The notes beneath the pieces were generated by a model that was not told the origin of the DNA, made no database searches, and was given only the letters and a program-made list of their open reading frames with translations. Position numbers and translations under genes: made by a program. Positions 1 through 6,969 of a DNA stretch of 7,771 nucleotides are shown here, one piece after another. Every line of letters begins with the position of its first letter. Position 1 is the stretch's first letter. Where the stretch lies: the NCBI GenBank assembly GCA_903872255.1, contig CAIQJW010000167.1, positions 1 through 7,771 on the forward strand. Direction: 5' to 3'. This DNA comes from an uncultured delta proteobacterium. GTDB taxonomy: Bacteria; Desulfobacterota; Syntrophorhabdia; Syntrophorhabdales; Syntrophorhabdaceae.

Positions 1-24
1 ACCCATTACCCATTACCCATTACC
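1..24. repeat. Tandem heptamer repeat (CCCATTA)n, cut by the window edge
   Basis: Three perfect head-to-tail copies of CCCATTA occupy 2-8, 9-15 and 16-22, followed by a partial CC. The preceding base fits the same period, so the array probably continues to the left of the window. It ends ten bases before the dehydrogenase start codon, so it forms that gene's immediate leader. It is one of several 7-base-period repeats between genes in this window. Confidence 0.85.
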
Positions 25-33
25 TGTATTTAT

Positions 34-993
34 ATGAAAGCTATAGTGTTTGACGGAAAATTAAGGGTTATTGATATGCCGAAGCCGGTACCGGCTCCCG
101 GAGAGGCCCTTATCCGGGTTTCGATGGCCGGGATATGCAACACGGATATGGAGATAATGAAGGGTTACCTCGGGTTTCAGGGTATCATCGGCCATGAATT
201 CACGGGGACCGTAGAGAAAGCAGCCGGGGATGCCCCTGCAATGGCCGGGAAACGGGTCGTCGGCGAGATCAACTGCGGCTGCGGTGAATGCGGCATGTGC
301 AGGAGGGGGCTTGAGAAGCATTGCCCCGGGAGGACCACGCTCGGCATTCTGGGACGACAGGGAGCATTTGCCGAATATACAACCCTGCCAGCAGGAAACC
401 TGCACGAGATACCAGGTGGTCTCGGCGACGAACAGGCAGTCTTTGCCGAACCGCTGGCCGCGGCATTTGAGATGCTTGAACAGGTCATAATAGACCGGGG
501 TGAACGGGTGCTTGTGCTCGGTGACGGAAAACTGGGTATCCTGTGCGCACTGACGCTGAAACTGACCGGCGCACATGTCTCGCTTGCCGGCAAGCATCCC
601 GACAAACTGGCCATTGCCGCCCGCCAGGGCATATCTACGCTCCTCGTGGACGATATGCCGGAAGAAAGCACCTTCGATATAGTGGTTGAGGCAACAGGCA
701 GCACACAGGGCCTTGACACTGCAATGCGCTATACGCGGCCGCGCGGGACGATCATCCTCAAGAGCACTGCGGCTGACAATATCCCGGTCAACCTGGCCCC
801 GATCGTGATCAACGAGATCACCCTTGTCGGCTCCCGGTGCGGCCCGTTCGAACCTGCCATCCGGGCACTGGCTGATGGATCGATCGATGTGAAACCCCTC
901 ATTACAGCAGTATTTCCTTTAAACGGCGCAGAGGAAGCCTTTCGCGCCGCCAGAAAAAAGGGGAGCCTCAAGGTCCTTATCGATTTCAGATAA
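34..993 (+). CDS. Zinc-dependent medium-chain alcohol/polyol dehydrogenase
   Basis: This 319-residue protein belongs to the medium-chain dehydrogenase/reductase (MDR) superfamily, cytosolic enzymes that oxidise alcohols or polyols with NAD(P). The N-terminal GroES-like domain carries the catalytic-zinc set: Cys35 in AGICNTD, His54-Glu55 in GHE, and Glu139 in AEP. A complete structural-zinc lobe follows, with Cys83, Cys86, Cys89 and Cys97 spaced C-x2-C-x2-C-x7-C. The Rossmann fold starts near residue 158 with a GxGxxG-like stretch (G163, G165, G168). The second strand ends in AGKHPDK without the acidic residue typical of NAD-specific members, so NADP use is possible. At 319 residues it is slightly shorter than the usual 340-350. 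It resembles the threonine/sorbitol dehydrogenase branch, but the substrate cannot be read from the sequence. The ATG has no clear Shine-Dalgarno; MKA is nevertheless a typical start for the family. It is separated from the next operon by 81 bases. Confidence 0.9.
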   Translation: MKAIVFDGKLRVIDMPKPVPAPGEALIRVSMAGICNTDMEIMKGYLGFQGIIGHEFTGTVEKAAGDAPAMAGKRVVGEINCGCGECGMCRRGLEKHCPGRTTLGILGRQGAFAEYTTLPAGNLHEIPGGLGDEQAVFAEPLAAAFEMLEQVIIDRGERVLVLGDGKLGILCALTLKLTGAHVSLAGKHPDKLAIAARQGISTLLVDDMPEESTFDIVVEATGSTQGLDTAMRYTRPRGTIILKSTAADNIPVNLAPIVINEITLVGSRCGPFEPAIRALADGSIDVKPLITAVFPLNGAEEAFRAARKKGSLKVLIDFR

Positions 994-1074
994 CCGCGAC
1001 TTCATATCTTCCATTCCCGTCCTTAAAACGGTATATTTTCATGTACGAAAAAACCCGCCATTATGGGAGCAACC

Positions 1075-1767
1075 GTGACATCTTCGATACGCACGTACGA
1101 TCTATGGAAAGAATACGAGACCGGGGGGCATGACGGTACGGCACTGCGTGGAATTGAGCTCGAGATCGCTAAAGGCCAGATCATAGCGCTCCTCGGGAAG
1201 AGCGGCTCGGGGAAAACAACGCTCCTTAACCTCCTGGCCGGGCTTGATGAACCGACGCGAGGCCGTGTCGAGATAGACGGAATGGACCTGAAAGGGCTTG
1301 GTGAGAAAGGCCGGACAGAGCTTCGACGCCACAAGCTCGGTTTTGTGTTTCAATTTTTCAATCTGCTCCCTACCCTTACATCGCTCGAGAATGTGGCCCT
1401 CGCGCTCGAACTCGCGGGCAGGCCAGATGAGAAGCTCGCCGGGGAATCGATCGCACTCGTCGGCCTTGCCGGCAAGGAGGACCGGTACCCCCATGAGCTT
1501 TCCGGCGGCGAGCAGCAGCGCATAGCCATAGCCCGCGCGCTCGTAAAGAACCCCCCGATCATCCTTGCCGACGAACCGACGGGGAACCTCGATTCACACA
1601 CGGGAACGCAGATCCTCGAGCTTCTGACGGGACGGTGCCGCGAATTGGGAACAACGCTCGTCATGGTAAGCCATTCGCTGAAAACATGTGAATATGCCGA
1701 CAGGGTCCTACGCATGTCTGACGGCAGGATCTTTGAAGAGGAATCCTGCGAGGGGCTCGCTCCTTGA
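1075..1767 (+). CDS. ABC transporter ATP-binding protein, LolD/MacB type
   Basis: This is the cytosolic ATPase of an FtsX-type ABC system. It is complete: Walker A GKSGSGKT at residues 41-48, Q-loop Gln93, signature LSGGE at 142-146, Walker B IILADE ending at Glu167, D-loop NLD just after, and H-loop His200. The LPTLTSLENV stretch after the Q-loop and the ADEPTGNLD block are typical of the LolD/MacB/FtsE subfamily, which powers permeases with large periplasmic domains rather than uptake importers. I chose the GTG at 1075 because GGGAG (1065-1069) sits five bases upstream. An in-frame ATG at 1063 would add four residues but has no ribosome binding site. The stop codon overlaps the start of the permease gene, so the two are very probably made as a pair. 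Confidence 0.93.
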   Translation: MTSSIRTYDLWKEYETGGHDGTALRGIELEIAKGQIIALLGKSGSGKTTLLNLLAGLDEPTRGRVEIDGMDLKGLGEKGRTELRRHKLGFVFQFFNLLPTLTSLENVALALELAGRPDEKLAGESIALVGLAGKEDRYPHELSGGEQQRIAIARALVKNPPIILADEPTGNLDSHTGTQILELLTGRCRELGTTLVMVSHSLKTCEYADRVLRMSDGRIFEEESCEGLAP

Positions 1768-4253
1768 AAAGGGTTATCCGGTCCTTTCTTCGTTATCTGG
1801 CGCGGCGCAAAAGCCTCGCCATTCTTCAGCTCCTCGGCATTGCCTTCGGGGTGGCCGCGGCTGTAGGAATGACTCTCGCTTCGCGGTCAGCCCTTGATAG
1901 CATGGAAAACGCCGTGGATTTTCTTAGAGGCGGGTCGACCCATACCATTAAGCGCCCGGCAGGGCCGATGGAGGAAGGGTTGCTTCAGAAGATCGTGGAT
2001 GATCCGTCAATCAAGTTCTTTGCACCTGTTATTGACAGAAAGGTGAGACTGGCATCGGGCGGTGAGGTCAGGCTCCTCGGCCTCGACCCTTTCCTTGACA
2101 AGAACGTCCGTTCCATTACAACGCAGATCGCTTCTGCAGCAAATTCAGCCGGCCGCGAGAAAATACTCCAGTCGTTTCTTCTAGATCCGCGGACGGTGAT
2201 CATTGACGAAAATGTTGCAAGGGCCGGGAATATCGCGGCGGGACAGGACCTTATGACCATGCAGGGCCCTCTCAAGGTGGTCCAGGTCTTTTCCAATCCG
2301 TCCGGAGAACCGCTCGTGATCATGGATATAGGGAACGCCCAGGAATTTTTCCGGATGGCGGGGCACATCGACAGAGCGGATCTTGTTGTGAATGATGAAG
2401 AGGGATTACGGCAGCGCTGGTCACGCGGTTTTATCATCGAATCCAACCAGCAAAAGGCACAGACATTATCGGCCCTTCTCGGCGCATTCAAGCTCAACCT
2501 TCAGGCCTTGTCCCTCCTTGCCCTTTTTGTCGGCATCTTTCTCATATACAATACGGCCATGTTTACAGTTGTCTCGAGACGCAGGGACGCCGGGATACTC
2601 CTTAGCATCGGGGCCTCGCGGGGCCAGGTGACCCTGGCTTTTCTCGTTGAGGTCCTCCTTTTCGGCATCACAGGGGGGGCGCTTGGCGGGATAATGGGAT
2701 ATTTCTTAAGCAAATTCCTTGTCCAGATAGTCGGGGGCACCATAAGCACCCTTTATTTTTTCCTGCGTCCTTCCGCACTGCCATGGACCTTCTGGAATAT
2801 TGCGGGCGGCATATTGCTCGGCTCAGCCGCGAGCATCGTGGGATCGCTGCCGCCGCTCCTTGAGCTTCGGCGCATCCAGCCCGTGCAGGTCTTGAGGGGA
2901 AGGACGGCGTCGCGTAGAGCTGGCAGGAGGACGAAGATCGTCGGGCTCGCCGGGCTTTTCTGTCTCGCGCTTGCCTTAGTCCTTTTCCTTTTGTCGTTTC
3001 TCAATGTATATATAGGCTTTGCCGGTGCATTCGCGTTCCTTCTCGGCGCAAGCCTCTTCTCCGGTTTTGTCATTATCATCGCCGTGCCTTTTTTGAAGCG
3101 CCTCTTTTCTTCAGTCATCGGCCTTACGGGAAAGATAGCCATCGGGAATATCCGGGAAAACTTAGGGCGCACATCCGTTGCCGTTGCCGCGTTCATGATA
3201 GCGCTGTCCATGTCGATCGGCCTCGCATCCATGATCGACAGCTTCCGCCACTCGCTCATATGGTGGATGAACGGCCAGTTAAGGGGCGAGGCGTACATAT
3301 CGACAAAAGCCGATGTGACCGTGCCGGAGGAAGTATATGATGAATTGAAGAAGATCCCCGGTATTGGCGGCATAGACGTGTTTCGCAATGTTCAGATCAC
3401 ATTCAGGGACAGGCCGGCCGGCATAACATCCATCGATTCCGCCGTGCTTCAAAAATATGCGCGGTTCGGCTGGCTCTCAGGCAGCGACAGGGCCTGGGAG
3501 GATGTTAAGCGTGGTGATGTCATCATATCGGAAAGTTTTTCGCTCAGGTTCAAGGTAAAGGCGGGCGACCGGATCACGATAGATACCGCCCAAGGCCCGT
3601 CGACGCTTCGCATAGCCGGCGTCTATTACGACTACGCCTCGGAGCACGGCGTCATTATGATGGACCGGTCTTTATACTTAAAGCTTTTTAACGACAGGAC
3701 CATAAACAGCCTTGGCATCTTTATCGACGGGCCTGAACTCGAAAAGGGCCGAATCCTCGATAAGGCAAGGCAGCTGTCCCTGAAATACGGCCTGCCCTTT
3801 GCCACGCGTGAACAATTCCACAGACGCATACTCGGTATCTTCGACAGTACATTCGCCGTAACGCAGTCCATGCGCATAATCGCGGTCATCGTGGCATTTT
3901 TTGGGATCGCAGGCGCATTAATGACCCTTTTTGTCGAACGCCAGAAGGAGTTCGGCATATATCGCGCCCTCGGATTTACGACAGGGGACGTCGCAAAGAT
4001 AACGATCGCCGAAAGCATCGGACTAGGGCTTATAAGCTTTTTCATGAGCACCGTTGTGGGGACCATTTTCGCTTTCATTCTCATCCGTGTCATAAACCGC
4101 CAGAGCTTCAACTGGACCATCTTTTATCATCTGACTCCGCAGCCGTATCTGGTAACGTTCCTGACCGCCATCGCGGCCAGCATTGCCGCGTGCGCCTATC
4201 CCGTATGGTCCGTTATCCGGAAATATCCGATAATGCAGATACGGGAGGAGTGA
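1764..4253 (+). CDS. FtsX-family ABC transporter permease with two FtsX repeats
   Basis: This 829-residue inner-membrane protein is the permease partner of the ATPase before it. About ten membrane segments can be seen, near residues 18-40, 247-268, 293-325, 343-363, 394-413, 417-443, 471-491, 703-725, 749-775 and 795-815. Two large soluble stretches (about 41-245 and 492-700) are expected in the periplasm and resemble MacB-type periplasmic core domains. Each is followed by an FtsX domain (about 249-375 and 705-825). The charged loop after the first FtsX helix is present in both halves (SRRRDAGILLSIGASRGQV, and ERQKEFGIYRALGFTTGDV). The protein is thus an internally duplicated permease in one chain. 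The start is TTG at 1764, overlapping the ATPase TGA by four bases (TTGA), with GAGG-like bases about ten upstream. Its TGA overlaps the ATG of the AttH gene. The family suggests lipid or lipoprotein transport, but the substrate is not known. Confidence 0.92.
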   Translation: MKRVIRSFLRYLARRKSLAILQLLGIAFGVAAAVGMTLASRSALDSMENAVDFLRGGSTHTIKRPAGPMEEGLLQKIVDDPSIKFFAPVIDRKVRLASGGEVRLLGLDPFLDKNVRSITTQIASAANSAGREKILQSFLLDPRTVIIDENVARAGNIAAGQDLMTMQGPLKVVQVFSNPSGEPLVIMDIGNAQEFFRMAGHIDRADLVVNDEEGLRQRWSRGFIIESNQQKAQTLSALLGAFKLNLQALSLLALFVGIFLIYNTAMFTVVSRRRDAGILLSIGASRGQVTLAFLVEVLLFGITGGALGGIMGYFLSKFLVQIVGGTISTLYFFLRPSALPWTFWNIAGGILLGSAASIVGSLPPLLELRRIQPVQVLRGRTASRRAGRRTKIVGLAGLFCLALALVLFLLSFLNVYIGFAGAFAFLLGASLFSGFVIIIAVPFLKRLFSSVIGLTGKIAIGNIRENLGRTSVAVAAFMIALSMSIGLASMIDSFRHSLIWWMNGQLRGEAYISTKADVTVPEEVYDELKKIPGIGGIDVFRNVQITFRDRPAGITSIDSAVLQKYARFGWLSGSDRAWEDVKRGDVIISESFSLRFKVKAGDRITIDTAQGPSTLRIAGVYYDYASEHGVIMMDRSLYLKLFNDRTINSLGIFIDGPELEKGRILDKARQLSLKYGLPFATREQFHRRILGIFDSTFAVTQSMRIIAVIVAFFGIAGALMTLFVERQKEFGIYRALGFTTGDVAKITIAESIGLGLISFFMSTVVGTIFAFILIRVINRQSFNWTIFYHLTPQPYLVTFLTAIAASIAACAYPVWSVIRKYPIMQIREE

Positions 4254-5362
4254 TGGGAGGCTGGTTCTACGTTAAGATATGTTGTTTTATTGTTTTCCTT
4301 GTGATTGTCCCCGGATTGTGTGCGGGTGAATGGAAGCAGGCGGATGGTGAGAGGCGCTGGTCTTTTCCTGCAGACCATGGCAGCCACGGCGAGTACAGGA
4401 CGGAATGGTGGTATTTTACGGGTAATCTTGGCGACGCTTCGGGGAAAAAATACGGATACCAGTTGACGTTCTTCCGGCACAGCCTCCGGGAGCGGCCCCG
4501 TGATCCCAATAACCCGTGGTCTGTCCGGGATGTCTATCTTGCTCACTACGCTATCACGGACGCGTCGAACAACACGTTCCATTATACGGACCGGGCTTCG
4601 CGCAAAGGCCCGGGGCTTGCCGGCGCTGACGCACACAAAATGAATGTCAACGTCCTCGGGTGGTCTGCGGCAATGGACAAGAACACGATACGGCTCAAGG
4701 CTTATTTTGAGGGCATGGAGCTTAAACTTGACCTTACCCCTCAGAAACCGCCCGTCCTTCACGGCCGGCATGGCTTAAGCAAGAAGGGGCCCCTGCCCGG
4801 CCAGGCATCGTACTACTATTCTTTTACCGACCTCAAGACCACGGGATATTTGAAGCGTCCCGGGATGAAAAACCAGGTTGCCGTGACCGGGACCAGTTGG
4901 TTCGATCAGGAATTCGGCTCCAATCAGCTCTCTGGCGATCAGGCAGGCTGGGACTGGTTCGCCCTGCACTTGAGCGACGGCCGCGATCTCATGATCTACA
5001 AGCTCCGGAAAAAGGACGGCTCCATTGAGAAAGAATCAGCAGGGACTCTCGTGGAGCCCGACGGCACATCGCGTCAGATAAACCTTTCCGGCATCGAAAT
5101 GACAGTCCTTGCCTATTGGAAAAGCCAGAAGACCGGCGGCAGATATCCGGCCGGCTGGCGTATCCGCATTCCATCCGCCGGGGTCGATGTCACGGTCAAG
5201 CCTCTTGTAGCAAACCAGGAACTGGCAAATACCGTATCGGCAGGGATCACCTACTGGGAAGGCGCTGTCGATGGAGCGGGGACATCGAATGGCAAGAGCA
5301 TCAAGGCCCAAGGATACGTAGAACTCACCGGCTACGCCGGAACTATCGGCGGCACATTTTAG
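4253..5362 (+). CDS. Secreted AttH/CrtC-like lipocalin-family protein (predicted hydrolase, COG5621 type)
   Basis: This 369-residue protein belongs to the AttH family (related to the carotenoid 1,2-hydratase CrtC; a tandem lipocalin-like beta-barrel fold). A signal peptide covers residues 1 to about 24, with hydrophobic core ICCFIVFLVIVPGL. Cleavage near LCA-GEW is plausible, while the Cys before it is a poor lipobox. Family landmarks are EWWYFTGNL at 51-59, the TGTSWFDQEFGS block at 212-223, GWDWFALHLSDG at 232-243 and a C-terminal YWEGAVD/GYVELTGY pair at 334-361. The ATG at 4253 overlaps the permease TGA (TGATG) and is preceded by GGGAGGAG at 4242-4249. An upstream in-frame GTG at 4190 would put 21 extra residues before the signal peptide and is unlikely. 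The gene order ATPase, FtsX permease, AttH matches the att cluster first named in Agrobacterium. A role in periplasmic lipid or pigment-like ligand handling is inferred; no reaction is certain. Confidence 0.9.
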   Translation: MGGWFYVKICCFIVFLVIVPGLCAGEWKQADGERRWSFPADHGSHGEYRTEWWYFTGNLGDASGKKYGYQLTFFRHSLRERPRDPNNPWSVRDVYLAHYAITDASNNTFHYTDRASRKGPGLAGADAHKMNVNVLGWSAAMDKNTIRLKAYFEGMELKLDLTPQKPPVLHGRHGLSKKGPLPGQASYYYSFTDLKTTGYLKRPGMKNQVAVTGTSWFDQEFGSNQLSGDQAGWDWFALHLSDGRDLMIYKLRKKDGSIEKESAGTLVEPDGTSRQINLSGIEMTVLAYWKSQKTGGRYPAGWRIRIPSAGVDVTVKPLVANQELANTVSAGITYWEGAVDGAGTSNGKSIKAQGYVELTGYAGTIGGTF

Positions 5363-5365
5363 GGC

Positions 5366-5389
5366 CGTAAAGCGTAAGGCGTAAAGCGT
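5366..5389. repeat. Tandem heptamer repeat, unit CGTAARG
   Basis: Units CGTAAAG (5366-5372), CGTAAGG (5373-5379), CGTAAAG (5380-5386) and a partial CGT follow four bases after the AttH stop codon. The same motif returns inverted at 5405-5421, so this array is also the left arm of a long hairpin. Confidence 0.85.
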
Positions 5390-5421
5390 GATAAAAGCGT
5401 TTTTACGCTTTACGCCTTACG
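5373..5421. terminator. 17-bp perfect hairpin between attH-like and DUF523 genes
   Basis: CGTAAGGCGTAAAGCGT (5373-5389) is exactly complementary to 5405-5421 across a 15-base loop. A competing smaller hairpin is possible within it: AAAGCGT (5394-5400), loop TTTT, ACGCTTT (5405-5411). There is no U-run after the long stem, only TCTTTC, so it is not a textbook intrinsic terminator. It could still stop transcription, protect the 3' end of the operon mRNA, or simply be an inverted repeat element. Its position directly after the last operon gene favours a 3'-end role. Confidence 0.5.
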
Positions 5422-5444
5422 GTCTTTCAGTTGAATGTTTCGCC

Positions 5445-5458
5445 GCTAAGGGCTAAGA
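5445..5458. repeat. Two-copy heptamer repeat (GCTAAGG GCTAAGA)
   Basis: Two adjacent seven-base units differing only in the last base lie seven bases before the DUF523-DUF1722 start codon. The AAGGG within them is the only purine-rich stretch that might serve as a ribosome binding site, at a long distance of 13 bases. Two copies alone would be unremarkable; it is listed because the period matches the other arrays in the window. Confidence 0.45.
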
Positions 5459-5465
5459 TGCATTT

Positions 5466-6419
5466 ATGACGGAAACAGTCAAGGTCGTTGTCGGGGTCAG
5501 CGCGTGTCTCCTGGGAGAGAAGGTGCGGTACGATGGCGGACATAGGCATGACCTGCTTATTACAGATACTCTGGGCAAGTTCTTTACGTATATCCCGGTA
5601 TGCCCTGAGGTCGAGTGCGGGCTTCCCGTCCCGAGAGAGCCGATGCACCTTGCGGGGGATATCGACAACCCGCGGCTTGTAACGATCCACACAGGGATAG
5701 ATCATACCGGAAGAATGAAAAAATGGTCACGGGATAAGCTTGATGAAATGGAAGGTGCCGGCCTTTCCGGTTTTATATTCAAGGGCAAATCTCCAAGCTC
5801 CGGTATGCGCGGGATCAAGATATACAGGGATTCGGCCCGGCCGGTCTTAAGTGGAACGGGTCTTTTCGCTGCCGCTTTTATGAAGAGATTCCCACTCATG
5901 CCCGTTGAGGATGAAGGTGGGCTGCATGATCCCGGGCTTCGGGAAAATTTCATCGAACGCGTTTTCGTATACAACAGGTGGCAGGAGCTTGCCGGGAACG
6001 GGTGTCCGGCAGCCGATCTTATTGAATTTCACACGCGGCATAAATACCTCATCATGGCTCACAGCCCGAAACACCTGGCATTGCTCGGCAAAATGGCAGG
6101 AAAGGCCAGCGATGCAAGCCCCGATGCCATTGAGAGCTATCACAGGAACCTGATGGATGCCCTTCGCCTTATCGCTACACCGGCCAAGAACACCAACGTC
6201 CTCCAACATATCATGGGATATTTTAAGAAAACTCTCGATCACACTGAAAAGGAGGAACTGCTCGAGATAATTGACCGGTATCGCCGCGGTTTGATACCGC
6301 GCATAGTTCCCGTGACACTGCTCAACCGCTATGCCCTCAAGTATGACCAGTCGTATCTTAAAAAACAGTATTACCTTAACCCGCATCCAGTCGAGCTTAT
6401 GCTGAGAAACCACGTCTAA
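5466..6419 (+). CDS. DUF523-DUF1722 fusion protein (TudS-like domain plus YbgA-like domain)
   Basis: This 317-residue cytosolic protein has two domains. Residues about 6-150 are DUF523: SACLLG with Cys14, VRYDGGH, CPEVECGLPVPREPM with Cys46 and Cys51, and KSPSSGMRGIKIY at 108-120. Residues about 165-310 are DUF1722 (YbgA-like), with FHTRHKYLIMAHSP and the tail RYALKYDQSYLKKQYYLNPHP. DUF523 includes the [4Fe-4S]-dependent thiouracil desulfidase TudS, so a sulfur-handling or Fe-S role is plausible, but this protein's reaction is not established. One oddity is that the usual Cys of the KSPSCG motif is Ser112 here, while an extra Cys51 follows the CPEVE motif. The start ATG has no strong Shine-Dalgarno (AAGGG 13 bases upstream). 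It stands alone between two repeat-bearing gaps, so no operon partner is obvious. Confidence 0.9.
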   Translation: MTETVKVVVGVSACLLGEKVRYDGGHRHDLLITDTLGKFFTYIPVCPEVECGLPVPREPMHLAGDIDNPRLVTIHTGIDHTGRMKKWSRDKLDEMEGAGLSGFIFKGKSPSSGMRGIKIYRDSARPVLSGTGLFAAAFMKRFPLMPVEDEGGLHDPGLRENFIERVFVYNRWQELAGNGCPAADLIEFHTRHKYLIMAHSPKHLALLGKMAGKASDASPDAIESYHRNLMDALRLIATPAKNTNVLQHIMGYFKKTLDHTEKEELLEIIDRYRRGLIPRIVPVTLLNRYALKYDQSYLKKQYYLNPHPVELMLRNHV

Positions 6420-6426
6420 CAAACAG

Positions 6427-6454
6427 TTCCACGCTTCACGTTCCACGCTCCAGA
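6427..6454. repeat. Imperfect tandem heptamer repeat, unit YTYCACG
   Basis: Four consecutive seven-base units read TTCCACG (6427-6433), CTTCACG (6434-6440), TTCCACG (6441-6447) and CTCCAGA (6448-6454). The array begins seven bases after the DUF523-DUF1722 stop codon. The unit differs from the other arrays in the window but the period is the same. Confidence 0.75.
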
Positions 6455-6516
6455 CCAAGGATCTCATCATTCCTTTCGGCCTTAAGTTCAGTTGACAGGT
6501 CTTTTTTGTACCTGAT

Positions 6517-6537
6517 TGTTTACTGTTTACTTTTTCC
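6517..6537. repeat. Tandem heptamer repeat (TGTTTAC)2 with a degenerate third unit
   Basis: TGTTTAC occurs at 6517-6523 and 6524-6530, followed by TTTTTCC at 6531-6537. The array lies inside the promoter region of the small exported protein and supplies its candidate -35 element. Confidence 0.6.
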
Positions 6538-6552
6538 TGACTGTGCTATGAT
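6526..6552 (+). promoter_or_regulatory. Candidate sigma-70-type promoter with extended -10
   Basis: TATGAT at 6547-6552 matches the -10 consensus in five of six positions and is preceded by TGC, an extended -10. TTTACT at 6526-6531 is a partial -35 with a short 15-base spacer. Transcription would start near 6559 and give a leader of about 24 bases before the ATG at 6583. A consensus TTGACA at 6492-6497 lies further upstream but has only a poor -10 at the right distance. Confidence 0.45.
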
Positions 6553-6582
6553 TCTCCTTATCTTCGTCCAGAGGAGGTAAAT

Positions 6583-6909
6583 ATGAAAAAGATAATTATT
6601 TCGATAAGTATCGTTTTATTTCTCTTCATTGCAGTTTCACCGGGGTTTTCTCTTACTCCGCAGCCCCCGAAAAGCCAGAAGATCGAAAGGTTCACAGGGA
6701 GGATCGCATCGGTTAATTTGGAGGATTCTGCGATAGTCGTTCAATCGACAAAGGCAGGCATGACATTCGATATGAAAGGTGTGAAACTAAAGGGGTACAA
6801 GACCATTGCCAATATAAAAGGGGGCGACCGCGTAACAGTTCAATACGTCATGCATGAAGGAAAGGCGACCGCACGCACTCTGACCAAAAATAAGTCATAC
6901 AATTACTAA
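6583..6909 (+). CDS. Small exported protein of unknown function
   Basis: This 108-residue protein has a clear signal peptide: MKK, then a hydrophobic run to about residue 18, with likely cleavage after GFS at about 23. The mature part of about 85 residues is mostly short beta-type segments: RFTGRIASVNLEDSAIVVQS, then MTFDMKGVKLKGY, then GGDRVTVQYVMHEGKATARTL. The pattern (G-x-I-x-S-V, a central strand, GDxVxVxY, A-R-x-L) resembles small OB-like periplasmic proteins of the DUF5666 sort, but I do not assign it to a family. There are no cysteines or catalytic motifs. AGGAGG at 6572-6577 gives a near-ideal ribosome binding site, so expression is probably strong. The gene is monocistronic, with a promoter just upstream and a bidirectional terminator 10 bases after its stop. 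Confidence 0.85.
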   Translation: MKKIIISISIVLFLFIAVSPGFSLTPQPPKSQKIERFTGRIASVNLEDSAIVVQSTKAGMTFDMKGVKLKGYKTIANIKGGDRVTVQYVMHEGKATARTLTKNKSYNY

Positions 6910-6919
6910 TGGAGAATGC

Positions 6920-6955
6920 AATAAAAAAAGCCGCATTCACGCGGCTTTTTTTATT
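6920..6955. terminator. Bidirectional intrinsic terminator
   Basis: A GCCGC/GCGGC stem (6930-6934 and 6941-6945) with a six-base loop is flanked by seven A on the left (6923-6929) and seven T on the right (6946-6952). The pairing continues through AAT/ATT to a total of 15 bp. With a U-run in both directions it serves the converging small exported protein gene (plus strand) and the HesB-like gene (minus strand). Confidence 0.92.
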
Positions 6956-6969
6956 AACAATCAGATTTC

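Noticed and set aside
1..24. CRISPR-like or telomere-like repeat array
   Set aside because: The units are seven bases with no spacers, and the period matches other intergenic heptamer tracts in the window.
2753..3388. Long minus-strand ORF (211 residues) inside the permease gene
   Set aside because: It is antisense to a convincing membrane protein; its Arg/Pro/Met-rich translation is typical of a shadow frame.
4190..4252. Upstream GTG start for the AttH-like gene
   Set aside because: It would place 21 charged residues before the signal peptide. The ATG at 4253 has GGGAGGAG upstream and overlaps the permease stop.
5847..6470. Long minus-strand ORF (207 residues) over the DUF1722 region
   Set aside because: It is antisense to a recognisable two-domain protein and shows no domain of its own.
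6492..6520. Promoter built on the perfect TTGACA at 6492-6497
   Set aside because: No acceptable -10 lies 16-18 bases downstream (ATTGTT matches in two positions); the extended -10 at 6547-6552 is the better candidate.
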